Shown one piece after another: positions 10,671-21,763 of a stretch of 64,000 bases of DNA. The stretch spans positions 72,887,345 to 72,951,344 of the forward strand of contig NC_092794.1 in NCBI RefSeq assembly GCF_918797505.1, in the 5' to 3' direction. Within the stretch, counting starts at the first letter, position 1, and each line of letters begins with the position of its first letter. This stretch comes from Bemisia tabaci. Lineage: Eukaryota; Arthropoda; Insecta; Hemiptera; Aleyrodidae. A program made the position numbers and the translations under genes. A model generated the notes under the pieces. That model saw nothing but the letters and a program-made list of their open reading frames with translations. It made no database searches and was not told where the DNA came from.

Positions 10671-11735
10671 TGGTAATAGTGATCGCACGATTAGCTGCGA
10701 TTCGATCGGATACTTTATCGCGATTTTATAGATGTCAATGTATTGCGACAGTATTGGATAAAGGATTTCGATAAGTTACGGTTTCATCATATGAAATCGC
10801 GATTTTATCGACGGCGATTCATCGCAATATCATCGAACAAAAAATCGTAATTAATTCGGATAAAATTTCGATTCGATCGAACGCGGTCTAATGGAGGTAA
10901 AATTGCGACAAGATCGGGGATAGTCGCTCCGATGTTGATGCACGGAAACAATTAAATTGCTGATTTAACAATTTTGTAGTTGAAAACAGTGACCACAATG
11001 TTTCAATGTAGATTTTACAGCACGAAAATGCTACTTTATCCACCCACAAGGTTAAATTAGCTTTTCACTGTTGTAAAATGTACATTTGAAACATTGCAGT
11101 CACTTTTTCAACAATTGAATTGTTAAATCAGCAATCCATTTTTTCCTGTAATAACTATATTTCGCCCAGTGATCCTGGCGATTTAAAAAAAAAAATAAAA
11201 AAAAAAAATAAAATCGCAACTGAATTTCAAAATTTCGCGATTTTCCGGTTGAAAACTGCAACTTGGTGAGGAGAATCTAAGTGTAACTTACCAAAAACGT
11301 GGTTCAGATAACATTTCTATTTTATCGAACGCGGTGTAGTGGCGATAGAATTGCGACAAGATCGGGGATAGTCGCTCAGCTGTTGATGATCCTGGCGATA
11401 TTATCGCCAAAAAATCGTGGAAAAATCGCAACTGAATTTCGAAATATCGCGATTCTCCGGTTGAAAACTGCAACTTGGGGAGGAGAATCTGAGTCTAACT
11501 TACCAAAAACGTGGTTCAGATAAAATCGGCATTTTATCGAACGCAGTTTAATGGAGATAAAATCGCGACAAGATCGGGGATAGTCGCTCAGCTGTTGATT
11601 AGCTGTTGTCAGTTGTTGCTGATGATATTATCTCCAAAAAATCGTGGAAAAATCGCAACTGAATTTCAAAATTTTGCGATTTTCCGGTTGAAAATTACAA
11701 CTCGGGGATGAGGATCTGAGTAAGGACGAAGAACT
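10671..11735. repeat. Tandem repeat array family R (about 220-bp units)
   Basis: CTTACCAAAAACGTGGTTCA recurs at about 11288, 11506 and 11736. Between the copies run AAAATTGCGACAAGATCGGG, GCTGTTGATGAT and AAAAAATCGTGGAAAAATCG phrases. The leftmost unit is diverged and split by family Q. A related unit lies at 47560-47930. Confidence 0.85.
10941..11153. mobile_element. MITE family Q inserted in an R repeat
   Basis: Imperfect inverted termini of about 75 bp: AAATTGCTGATTTAACAATT on the left, AATTGTTAAATCAGCAAT on the right. It interrupts GTTGATGATCCTGGCGA, which is intact in the unit at 11380. Confidence 0.8.
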
Positions 11736-12290
11736 TACCAAAAACGTGGTTCATAGGGCGCGAGCGTTGCCATCGGGAAGAACGGCGAGGATCCGTGGAC
11801 GCGGGCAAGTAGGAGAGCGTCATATCGTCGCCGGGACGAGCCAGGAAACTCCGGAGATAAACATGATCCGAAAACGACGGACGCTCGATTCGCGGGAGAG
11901 GACGACGACTCGCGACTCCGGGCCCAATTCCACCGTGGTCCTCGCAAAAATCCAACCGGGGGGGGGGGGGGGGAAGTGGGGGCGAGGGGGGCCGGGGGTG
12001 TCGAAAAACAAAAGGAAAGGGGAGAACTCACGAGGGCGACGCGAAAAGATCGTGAGGATCCGTCGGGAACGTGGCTGACGTCGGGAGCGTGGTTCCCGGG
12101 AAGAGGGTGACTTACAACTATCCCCCCGAGTGTGGAGTAACTTCGCAGCTCGGTCGGGGATCGATTTTCCCGCCACATGAAAGTCCACCCTCCCCCACTC
12201 ACCCCCCAAGGCCCCTGGAACGATTCCACGACCTCCCCCCACCCCCCGCCGCACAGCGGGTATAGCCAATGAGAGAGGTCGGACAAAAAT
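11736..12290. promoter_or_regulatory. GC-rich, CpG-rich island with a donor-like site on the minus strand
   Basis: Composition shifts sharply from AT-rich repeats to GC-rich sequence. Reading the minus strand, the island ends at ACGTTTTTGGTAAGTT, a good splice donor, at its junction with the R array. It could be a promoter plus first exon of a gene whose other exons are outside or unrecognised, or just a GC-rich repeat. Long frames here look like composition effects and I do not call them genes. Confidence 0.35.
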
Positions 12291-12312
12291 TTGGGAACTT
12301 TAAACGCTTATA

Positions 12313-12566
12313 CTGCCGTGCTAAGGAGGAACGCCGTATGAACATTCGAGAGTGGCCAAATTTCCTTTGAAAAAGTTTTTATTTATGAGGGGGATTATGA
12401 ATATTTTTCCTTGAAATTTTCAGGAACTTTGGATCGAAATGCAAAACAATATTCTCTGAAAAATTGGAAGAAAAATATTCATAAGAGTACCAGAGAATTC
12501 GCGTTTCATCGAAGAAAATTTGGCGACGCCTGAAGGTTCATACGGCGTTTTTCCTTAGCACGGCAG
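12313..12566. mobile_element. MITE family T, copy 2
   Basis: Ends CTGCCGTGCTAAGGAGGAAC and the inverse TTTTTCCTTAGCACGGCAG give a clear terminal inverted repeat of over 30 bp including GCCGTATGAAC/GTTCATACGGC. 254 bp, non-coding. Confidence 0.88.
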
Positions 12567-12689
12567 CATATCTCTGTGCATACAAATTTAAGAGGTTCTA
12601 AAAGTAACTCCATTGGTTTTTTCGTGAAATTTTCTTGCAGAAACACCCCTTGAATCTTAAAATATGATGAAATAAACATTAAAATTTGC

Positions 12690-13020
12690 AATTTTGGTCA
12701 AACAAATTTTGTCCGAACTCTCCAATCGTCTCGATCCACTGTGCGCCGCTACCCTTCCTGCCTCGACGCCCCGTCGATGCTGTCACGATGCACATAAAAA
12801 TGCAAATATATACTTAAATGCAAACGTAATTGCAGCGGCGATCGGCCCTTCGCGGTGGACGACGACGGCGTCGTGGACGTGGACGCGGGGGGGGGGGAGG
12901 GGGGAGGGGGGAGGGGGGGGGTCACCTCGCTGTGACGCGACGTGACGTGACGTGACGCGCTCGCGGGCATTGTTGCCGGAAAGTGCTGGAAAATCAGCAC
13001 TTTTCCCTATTTACCTCCAT
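12690..13020. other. GC-rich stretch with poly-G run, no gene called
   Basis: Contains GACGACGGCG phrases, a long G-rich tract at about 12888-12920 and a GTGACG microsatellite-like run. Overlapping frames on both strands are low-complexity and unsupported. Confidence 0.4.
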
Positions 13021-13091
13021 GTAAAATGTCCAAATTGTATCGCACAGACTGCGGGGTGATTATTGGAATTGATAGACAAAGCGATGGATAT

Positions 13092-13877
13092 GTCGAGGGC
13101 ACATAGTAAAACCAGGCATTTTGTCAAATGCCTAGGCAAATAGTCAAATATTCTTACTTAGATTGAGATTCTGATTCTCTTCCTAATTTTAGACAAAATA
13201 ATTCGTTGCTCCTGTAAGAAAGAACTCTCTGTAAAAATATGCAGCATAAACCCTTTTATTGTTCGCCTATATATTTTTCTATTATGATTTTTAACTACTG
13301 AATTTATCAACTTTTATTATTATAATAAAATAAAAGTTAGAGTTTTTATATTTATCTCTTTATTTTTATTTATATTGTTTATTAACATTTTAGGTTTGGT
13401 TCCCTATGTTTTTTCTTGTTCTTCACATTTTGTGTTTTCTATTAGTTTTGGTTTTCCTTAATCCTAATTTCGATTTCGGCAGTTTATTTGTATTTACAAA
13501 TATTTGTCTTTGCTATACTACTATTTAGTAGATGAGTAAAATGACATACCATTAATTTTATTAAATTTGGTCTATTAAGATTGGCCCAGTATGTATTTTA
13601 AACGATTTTTAGTTTCTGAACGCATTTTTATCTTAAAATTTTCCGCAAGCCCTATAATATCAATTTTTTAAAATTTCAACATTTGAATGTACAAGAGGCA
13701 TTTGAAAAGAAAGGAACAAGGTGAGTTCGCGGATTTGAAGAGATAGTCTTCCCAAAATATTGAAAACCCGTGATCTCCTCGCCATAAATTTACAGAATTC
13801 TGTAAAGTGTTAAAATTTGACTTCCGACCGAGGCGTTTGATAGAATGCCTGGTTTGACTAATTGCCCTCGACAGATA
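13092..13877. mobile_element. MITE family E, copy 2 (long)
   Basis: Left end TCGAGGGCACATAGTAAAAC followed by CAGGCATTTTGTCAAATGCC; right end GGCGTTTGATAGAATGCCTG and TAATTGCCCTCGA. The AT-rich middle (about 13250-13700) is absent from copy 1. Confidence 0.78.
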
Positions 13878-13896
13878 TAAGAGATAGAGGGAAAAT

Positions 13897-14062
13897 GGGA
13901 CGATGGCGAAGCGTGAATGATCGATTATCGATATTCCCCATTTGAAGCTTTGGTAAAGAATCGATAGTTAAAAAGTTCGTTGTGAACAACCGGTTGATCG
14001 ATCATTTACCGTAAGTTTAAATGGCAGATCAATCTATACATCGAAAGTAAGCCACGCCACTG
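13897..14062. mobile_element. MITE family M, copy 1
   Basis: About 165 bp, like 16380-16544. It shares GGTAAAGAATCGATAGTTAA, GAACAACCGGTTGATCGATC-type sequence and the right end GTAAGCCACGCCACTG. It abuts a truncated C element. Confidence 0.65.
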
Positions 14063-14274
14063 GATCCTACTGGTGAAAGCGGGTGGTTGCAACGGACAAA
14101 GTAGGTAAGTAATAGACTGACTAACGGCAACCGACAAGGAGACCCTACAGTTAGTCCATCATTTTTCCCCTTAGCTATAAGAACCACGAATTTCAACCAA
14201 TAGGATCGCTCCCACATTTCCTTTTTCTTCTTTGTCTATCGCTTTGTCTATCAAATTCAATGATCAGCCGCCTG
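14063..14274. mobile_element. MITE family C, left-truncated copy
   Basis: Contains GAAAGCGGGTGGTTGCAACG, CCTACAGTTAGTCCAT, CAACCAATAGGATCGCTCC and the right arm GCTTTGTCTATCAAATTCAA. The left terminus is missing where family M begins. Confidence 0.65.
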
Positions 14275-14557
14275 GTGACCTTGCTCGGGGAAAACGTTAT
14301 AGTAACAAATTGACGTGCCCAAAAGAGCCAACGTCCGAAAGCGCGAACCCCAAAAAGGAGATATGATCAGCCCAAAAACGAAAAAGAGGGTGTCGCGACT
14401 CACCCCTAAAGCGAAAACGCCAAAAATGAAGGGAAAAAATTATAAAGGGAAAACATACACATGACTTTCGTCATCGCCTTACTTAGGAATAGGGACTTTA
14501 GGGCGGATTTCCGTAAATACTTCGTCTTTGAATCGTTCCTTATGAATCCGGTCTAAT

Positions 14558-14689
14558 CTGCCATGCTGAGGAAAATCGCAGTATGAGCCTTCAAACGGTG
14601 CCAAACTTCCTTCGCAGAAATACATATTTTTAAGAGGAGATTTGACAACATTCGAGAGCTCATACGGCGTTTCTCCTTAGCACGACAGT
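14558..14689. mobile_element. MITE family T, copy 3 (short)
   Basis: A 132-bp internally deleted copy. Ends are CTGCCATGCTGAGGAAAATC and the inverse CGTTTCTCCTTAGCACGACAG. Confidence 0.78.
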
Positions 14690-14699
14690 AATGGTCTGC

Positions 14700-15245
14700 C
14701 GTCCACAAGAAAAATGCCGTAACTCCAATCGAGACTTGGACCTTCTTCTTCCACACATACTGTTCTATTACAAGAAAACCTGATGCTTTATTTCGTAAAT
14801 TTGAAGTCTAAACGGTATGCCACAACTATTTTAAAATCAAGGAGGATCTATGGTCGTTAGTTTTTCGTTAGGTGATGAAACATTTCGTCCGTTGAGAGCT
14901 GAAAAAATCCAGACTGGAATGGACCACTAGACAAGGTACGAAGTTAAACATTCTGATTCATGTTTCTTATCTGGGCAATTTAATTTTTTACGAGAGAATG
15001 TTTGTGCAGATTCATTTGAAAATTTTGAAGAATTTATTTCGCACTAGGGAGAAGATTTACTGAAATTTACACAAAAATCCGCACAACTGCTTTCATGTAA
15101 AACATTAAATTGCCCGATTAAATTTTGGCAATAGCTGGCTTGGTTCCTCTCTGTTTTACGTGGTCCTTGGAGGAACAAAGCATTCCTCGGAAAATTGGCA
15201 AAGTCGAAATATGAATGAGTAATAGTCAGGCACAATTGGCAACGC
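14700..15245. other. Unassigned intergenic sequence
   Basis: I see no gene, RNA gene or clear repeat in this stretch. Confidence 0.35.
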
Positions 15246-15654
15246 TGGAATTAGTAAGGCACCAAAGAAACAAGCAAAGCGCCCTCAATTAGTGCACGCT
15301 ATATGAATCTCATTTTAACGCCTGCACGGATACAACTATTTGAGCTGTACGGATGTCCGCATTGCATACGCACGAAGTTGAAGGCGTTTTAATTCTCCAG
15401 GCACACACAGCTTCACCCACACGGCCACGGCTCACGGCAGAGCGCGGAGAGGAAAGAGCAGAACAATATGGAATTACTATTAAGTACTTTAATCCTATTA
15501 ATTGTAAGAGGAACTATGTCTCACGCAAACCATATGCACATAGTTCCTTTCAGCATAAATACGTCAATATGGTCTTTTCTCAATCGTACCTACTCGACTT
15601 CTTTTCGATCAGTTTCCCCAATACGACTAGGAAATCATGTGCATGTTTCTCGGT

Positions 15655-16213
15655 TTGTGATGTTTCATATCGACGGTGAAACTACCAAACCACATATCGA
15701 CGGTGAAACTACCAAACCACGTATCTCGGTTTGCGACGTCGCATACTTCCTGTCATACTTTATTTTTTAAATGAAAAACTACTTAACGTCTAGTCTTGAA
15801 AATTTCTGTGATTTTTCCTCTTCGTGCGGAAAAAATTCTGTGAAAATGAAGGAATGAATGAAAGTGAAGGAAAGTGAAGGAATGATATTGAGTTGGTCGA
15901 CTTCAAAAAAATAAAATGCGAGCGTAGATTTTTAAACACCGCAAACGAGATACGTGGTTTGGTAGTTTCACCGTCGGTATCTCGTTTGCGATGTTTAAAA
16001 ATCTACGCTCACATTTTATTTTTTTGAAGTAGACCAAATCAATATCATTCCTTGAAATTTTCACGGAATTTTCTCCACACAAAGAGGAAAAATCACAGAA
16101 ATTTTCAAGACTGGATGTTAAGTAGTTTTTCATTTAATAAATGAAGTATGACAGGAAGTCTGCGACGTCGCAAACCGAGATACGTGGTTTGGTAGTTTCA
16201 CCGTCGATATGTA
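15655..16213. mobile_element. Two MITE family B copies, head to head
   Basis: A TATCGACGGTGAAACTACC phrase occurs at 15668 and again about 30 bp on, followed by B sequence. At 15895-16040 a near-perfect palindrome about the phrase CACCGTCGG joins inverted B ends (ACGAGATACGTGG and GTATCTCGTTTGCGATGT). The second copy ends at CACCGTCGATATG. Confidence 0.75.
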
Positions 16214-16340
16214 TATACCTTCGTGCATTTCATTTTTTCGAAAGACGAATTCCGCGCGGTCGCCGTTTTGCTCAAAATTGTATGCCTTTTTATCTGGATA
16301 ATCCTTTGAAAATTTCGCACGTCTTTACGTGCGAAATTTT

Positions 16341-16583
16341 GGGGTTACGTTCCTTCGTCCGTAAGACGACGGTTTACGTCAGTGAAGTGGCATGCTTTGC
16401 GATATATAGATTGTTCTGCTATTCAAGCCTATGGTAAAGAATCGACTATTAAGGTGTTCGCTGCGAACATCCTGTTTATCGATCCTTTTCCATAGGTTTA
16501 AATAGCATAACAATCGATAGATCGCAAAGTACGCCACGCCACTGACGTAAACCGTCGTTTTACGGACGAAGGAACGTAACCCC
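16341..16583. repeat. Inverted repeat L with element M at its centre
   Basis: Arms GGGGTTACGTTCCTTCGTCC plus GTTTACGT (left) and ACGTAAACC plus GGACGAAGGAACGTAACCCC (right) are about 39 bp each and nearly perfect. Family M fills the space between them. Confidence 0.85.
16380..16544. mobile_element. MITE family M, copy 2
   Basis: Ends CAGTGAAGTGGCATGCTTTG and CAAAGTACGCCACGCCACTG. The CAGTGGCGTGGC-like terminus is hAT-like. The closest relative is at 13897. Confidence 0.7.
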
Positions 16584-17356
16584 AATTCAATGTTGCAAAA
16601 TTGACTCAAACAATTCATTTATTACAAGAATGTACCTGTGCAATTTTGGTCCAAAATGTCTCTGATTTTTGCATGAGATCAGATGGAAAATCGGATAAAT
16701 TTTTAGTTAGATATGCCCGAGAGCCTACAGTTAATATTGTAATTTGCGAGGGGAAATTTGGCAACATTAAAATGCAGTTACGTTATTCCGCGGCAGAAAC
16801 AATGAAACGTCAAAAGTATCTATCCAAAATTAAAATGGAAAAAAAAGTATCCGAAGAAAGGACGAATCGTTCCAGGCAACTTTACAAATCATGCTCAGAT
16901 ACAAACCTAAATTTGTTGCAATTTCGAGGACCGGCAACTTTGTAATACATTTAAATAATCAATGTATTTTTCGGAGAATTGAAAACGTAGCTAAGAAATC
17001 AATAATTGTCAACTTCATCGACAAAATACGCAACGCTCTAATTAGGTTGAAGTGTAAGGGAAACATGCAAAGCCGGCGTGCCGCTGATGAAGCGGTGTGT
17101 GCCTGGAAAGTCAAAACGCCTTCAACTCCGTGCGTATGCAACACGGGCATCCATGGAGCTCGAATAGTTGCATCCTTCAGGCATTAAAATGAAATTCACA
17201 GTGTTTGTCGCATGCGATACTAACTGAACAGGGCGCTTTGCTTGTTTTTCGTGCCTTAACTAATGCAAAAGCTGCCAATCGTGCAAAACTATTACGGATT
17301 TTTATCTTGACATTGTTCTGACAATTTTCCGAGGAAATGTTTTTTTTTTTTACTTT

Positions 17357-17590
17357 ACAGGGTTGCGACAAAATTTGGAAAATGAAATTCCCTGACATTT
17401 CCCTGACACATTTTGGTGAAATTCCCTGACAATTGAGGATATGGCAAATAGTTAAAAAAGCATAATTGAAAATAGTATTCAGGCATAATTTGTAGTTCGA
17501 AACCTCAAACCCATTTTAGAAAGCAAATAAAGAAGATTTAACAAATTTCCTTTGATATTTTCGACATTTCCGTCATTTTCCCTGATGCCG
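17357..17590. repeat. Degenerate TTCCCTGACA-rich repeat
   Basis: Starts CAGGGTTGCGACAAAATTTG and repeats TTCCCTGACA phrases. Similar text occurs inverted at 48840-48920 (CAACCCTGG) and loosely at 61405-61510. Probably a decayed MITE family. Confidence 0.5.
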
Positions 17591-17752
17591 AAATCACACG
17601 CTGAATTTGGCAGCTGAATGTGGTAGTCAAAAGTCAGCGCTCAACAGCGGAAATTTCACTAATTCGAGTTATTTTCATCCAATTGTGTGTCAAATCAATT
17701 CGAATAGTTCAGACAAATCCGGCATTATCCGATGGTCGCTGAGAATCGTTGC

Positions 17753-17790
17753 TGAATTTTGCGCGTGACGCGCAAAATTCAGCAACGTTT
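17753..17790. repeat. Short palindrome
   Basis: GTTGCTGAATTTTGCGCGT pairs with ACGCGCAAAATTCAGCAAC across a single G. It directly precedes the second K copy. Confidence 0.85.
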
Positions 17791-18192
17791 CATTTTCTTT
17801 CGTTGTCGGATGCTAAGAGGCTCCTGTCTGGGCATCCTCGACTTCAATGGCTCAACTCAACCATGACTCAACCATAGACGTGCGAAAGGGGAGTCCAGGG
17901 GGGCCCGGCTCCCCCTAGAATTGAAAAGTATCATCTGCTCCCCCTCAAAAAAAAATTTATAGATGTTTTGAATGCAACAATTTGAAAGTATTTGGTGCTG
18001 AAAGTAAAAAAAAAGGTAAACATTCTGCAGAAATTGATGGAAAATCTCCATCATAAGAGCTTCAAAATGAGTCCAAATAGATTTAAATTTTCAAAAATTT
18101 CCCGGGGGAGGCCCCCCGGATCCCCCTCTGTGCTAGGGGCCCGGGCCAGAAAACTGGTACCAGGGCCCGAGATGGGATGTGGCGGGCCTGAT
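17787..18192. mobile_element. Transposon family K, copy 2 (left-truncated)
   Basis: Matches 3405-3842: GGGCATCCTCGACTTCAATG, ATGTTTTGAATGCAACAATT, TGGTACCAGGGCCCGAGATG and the right end GGCGGGCCTG. Confidence 0.72.
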
Positions 18193-18350
18193 CAGAGCCC
18201 GGTGAGGCGGGAGTCCCGCAGGACCCAAAGCTTTGTACAAAAAATGTCTAACGCTGCTGATTGCTTTCGGATCATCGCAATGGAGCACCAGTGAAGAGGG
18301 CTCATAAAGAACGAATCAACGACCAAGTATTTTCAAAAATCAGCTTTTTC

Positions 18351-18610
18351 CTGCGGACTGATTGTTGAATTTGATAGACAAAACAGACGTGGGAAATATG
18401 GAGCGATCCTATTGGTTGAAACGTGTGGTTCTTATAGAGTAAGGAAGAAAATGATGTACTAACCAATGGGTCTCTCGTGGGTTGCCGATAGTTAGTCTGT
18501 TACCTACTTCCTTTGTCCGTTGCATTTGTTTCCACCAATATAGGAGGCCCACATCCCTTTTGTCTTCTTGTCTATAGCTTTGTCTATCAGTTTCAAAAAT
18601 CAGTCCGCTG
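18351..18610. mobile_element. MITE family C, intact copy
   Basis: Left end CTGCGGACTGATTGTTGAAT, then TTGATAGACAAA; right end TTTGTCTATCAGTTTCAAAA, then ATCAGTCCGCTG. 260 bp, non-coding. Best reference copy of family C here. Confidence 0.88.
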
Positions 18611-18619
18611 TAGCGTCAA

Positions 18620-20143
18620 AGTGTTGGCGACTCACCACCTCAATACTGTTTAAGTAAAATCATTTTTTTTTAATGGTAAATTTAAACCAGTTTCCTGCCT
18701 TGTAACATCCTCTTTGTGGTCTGAAAGGGCCGTAGAGGAGTCTGGGACACCCCCCCCCCCCTTCCTGAGAGTCTCCTTTTAGGGGAACGGACCAAAGTTT
18801 AGACTAAGGCACTAAAAATATAAGCCCGGCCCTGAAGAGGTACGTAGAAGACCCACGTAAACAACTTTCAACATGAAACGAGCAGCTGTTATGCATTTTT
18901 CCCTCTATTTTTCAGGTAATGAGTGGACTATCTACACGTTTTTGGAAAATACCACGAGAGCGAAGAAATCTCGCACCTGCATGTATTGTTGAAAGGCTAC
19001 GCGTTATGATCGATGGATAGCATTGCTAAGCTAGAGAATTATCGATAAGGTCACTGAAAACGATTAGACAATCGAGTCGCTGCGGAGTGCATAACCTCAT
19101 ATTTGAAGGCGTTTTCTACTCATAGCAATTCTTCATGTCTGCGTCCGTCCCTGTGCCATAAAAAGGACGTTATGAAATTGGAGGAATTTTAAAACTATAA
19201 CTACAAAATTCCCTATTTCATGGAGAATCTCGCCACTGCAGGATACCTGTCGGAGGACGGTTACATGAAGCAAATCATATTAGCAACACCACAGGTACTT
19301 ACGATACACTAATAAACAATTAAATAGCTAACACATTTTTCTCTGAGGCGTGTTATTGTGCTTTAATTTCTATTTTGAGCCCATGACTTGAAAAAAATTC
19401 ATTATTCAGGACAAAAATTCTGAAGCTCCTCTTGAATGAAAATTTTTGCGGTTCCAATTATGCGTGCGGATGGTATTAATTTAAACAATGCAGATACAAT
19501 AATCTGGTTGGTTACTTTGAAAGTGCATTGATCGAATTAGCTAATGAGAAGTACAAAATCATAATTCAGGACATGAGGGGGACCTGTTGGAAGTTTATAC
19601 GCTGGACGATATAATGCTCCTGATGTTAACATTACAGGGTTTTTTATTCGGTAGTAAATTTTTTTTACGGCATCAGGTTTATGGCGAAGCGAAGTTCATT
19701 CGGGGATGGAGTAGAAGGAGAACCTACATTTTCTTATGGGGACGAGACCTCTAGATTGATTTATTTACAACACTTCCACGTGAGAGCACGGGAATGCCGC
19801 AAATCGCACATTTTACTATATTGCGACCATCCATATAGGAAAAGGGGTTTAAAAACGCAGAGGTGGATTTTTTGGAAGACAAAGTTTATCACCTTATATT
19901 GGGGCAAATTGCAATCTGAGTTTTCACTTGCATCGAAATCGACTCAATCTTCGTGAAAATTGCTGATAATTCAGGGAATCCATGGTGGGTAGGTACGTAG
20001 TATCGGGGGAAAATATTTCCACCCGACAACCAGACTTGGACTCGTGTGATTATATAGTGGAAATATTTTTTGTGGAATGTAGACTTGAGTGATTTTATAC
20101 ATATAATTCAAAAATTATAACAGATTCCTAAGATTCTTACGCT
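18620..20143. other. Unassigned intergenic sequence
   Basis: It contains CCTCATATTTGAAGGCGTTT near 19091, a phrase shared with the P-family termini. The 91-codon frame at 19681 matches nothing I know. No gene is called. Confidence 0.4.
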
Positions 20144-20151
20144 GATGTAGT

Positions 20152-20976
20152 CAGAGCCGGATTTACCTACTTGCCGCCTATGGGCCGCCTGTATTTTGCC
20201 GCCCCCTTCTCATTCGTTTTGAAACATCAATAAAAACCATCAAGTGAACGTGCCGGAGAAGGAAGGGTGCATAAGACGCGTTTACTAATGTTGGACACAT
20301 TTTTTACGAAAGCCCTGTCAACACTACCAGCAGAAGTTCACGGAACTTTGCGCGAGAGTTAGGTTCCGTAAATCTATCTCTGTGTAGACAAGGCCTTCCA
20401 TTTATGAGGAATGAACGAAAAAATTATGAAAGAACAAACATGGATGTGGTGAAATAATTTTAATTTCCGCCGCCGCGCCGCGCCGCGCTGACTGAACTGT
20501 GTTTGGCGCAATGCGTGAAGTATTTCTACAGTCTTGTAGGCGCTATGCGTTTCGCGCCGACCGCTGCTGACCGCACTGAGTTTAGCGCAATGCGTGAGGT
20601 ATCCATGCAGTCTTGTAGGCGCTAATATGTGTTACATTACATGCCAACCGCCGCACCTAGGGCTTCTCCTTTTCATCCCAAAGTTCTCGACATCATTGCT
20701 CTCTGCGCCGCGCCGCTCCAGGCCAAATTGCATGTTTGACTTCTCTCTTGACTCGACTAATTAACGGTGCTGTCTCTTGTATCACCGAAAGACGACAAAA
20801 TTAGAAATTACTATTCTCTCAGGAAATGAGACATTTTGTCACCTTTTCTCGTTTGTACCTACATTTTTTTTTCGGAATCCGATTTTTTTTATACCTAACT
20901 TTACAAAAATTGCAAAACTTGCCGCCTCCTATTTGCCGCCATGGGCCTATGTGGCCACCCCCTAAATCCGGCCCAG
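20152..20976. mobile_element. hAT-like transposon family H, copy 2
   Basis: Ends CAGAGCCGGATTTACC and CTAAATCCGGCCCAG. Its sequence is collinear with copy 1 (8902-10006) but lacks the nested insertion and has about two of the 78-bp repeats. The flanking octamers do not match, so the target duplication is lost or the ends have changed. Confidence 0.85.
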
Positions 20977-20989
20977 ACGTCCATCTTTG

Positions 20990-21165
20990 GAAACCTCCGG
21001 TATTTTTCTTCTCTGTTAAAAGAAAACTCTGTGAAATCTTCAAGGAATTATATTGATTTGTTCTCCTTAAAAAAAAGAAAAAAAATAAATAAATAACGAA
21101 GGAGCGAAGATTTTTAAACATCGCCAACGAGATACGTGGTCTGGCAGTTTCATCGTCGATAAAAC
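20990..21165. mobile_element. MITE family B, truncated copy
   Basis: Carries TTGATTTGTTCTCCTTAAAA, GAAGATTTTTAAACATCGCC, ACGAGATACGTGGT and ATCGTCGAT from one half of family B, starting at the edge of element H. Confidence 0.7.
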
Positions 21166-21268
21166 CCTTACCCTAGGGCTTCGCCACTTCCCGAACTCTC
21201 ACGTGACGACGTGAAAAGAGGGAGAGGGTAATCCAGCAGTGCTTTTTCCACCAATCGGATACCTACCT

Positions 21269-21312
21269 ATTGTGGGGTTTTTTGTTCTTTAAAGAACAAA
21301 AAAACCCACAAT
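21269..21312. repeat. 44-bp near-perfect palindrome
   Basis: Two 22-base arms meet directly at TTTAAA; 21 of 22 positions pair. The outer sequence is ATTGTGGG. Confidence 0.85.
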
Positions 21313-21319
21313 ACCTCTC

Positions 21320-21706
21320 ATGATTTGTTCTGTTTGGGCGAGTGACGAAAAAACGTGGAGGATAGGTATACCAATTACGCCGTTCAACGGCTGTCTCTCA
21401 TTCCGGAGATCTTCCTAGAGCACATCATGGAGGTGAAAAATTCAGAAAACTGAAAGGACGCGGAGACTGGTGAAATGAAGAAGAATTGTGAGCTGTTAAT
21501 TGTATTAAAAAACCCGGTGACTGTTTTGTTCATATATTCGTGCTTGTCAGGGCAAATGATGATGACAAATAAATGCTAAATCTTTCTAAAATTACTGAGT
21601 TTTCCTTGTGTAGTTCCAAATCAAAAACTATGGCGGGGAAAGAGGGAGAGGGAGAGAGTTACAGATTATTGCTAAAGGTTCGCTTCAGTAATAGGGGCTG
21701 GGTCTT

Positions 21707-21763
<57 letters not shown>

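Larger units (their letters stand above)
15250..17264. mobile_element. Composite element P with about 170-bp terminal inverted repeats
   Basis: The left arm (AGTAAGGCACCAAAG, AACAAGCAAAGCGCCC, TTGAAGGCGTTTTAATT, CCAGGCACACAC) reappears inverted at about 17085-17264. Between the arms sit head-to-head B elements, the L palindrome and the M element. The remaining frames, including 16601-16945, resemble no transposase. Confidence 0.7.

Noticed and set aside
11735..12286. Overlapping 110-183-codon frames on both strands in the GC-rich island
   Set aside because: Several frames are open at once, as expected from high GC with few stops; the products are Pro/Arg/Gly-rich and match no family.
16601..16945. 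Possible transposase remnant inside element P
   Set aside because: No DDE-type spacing, zinc finger or conserved block could be seen in the 114 codons.
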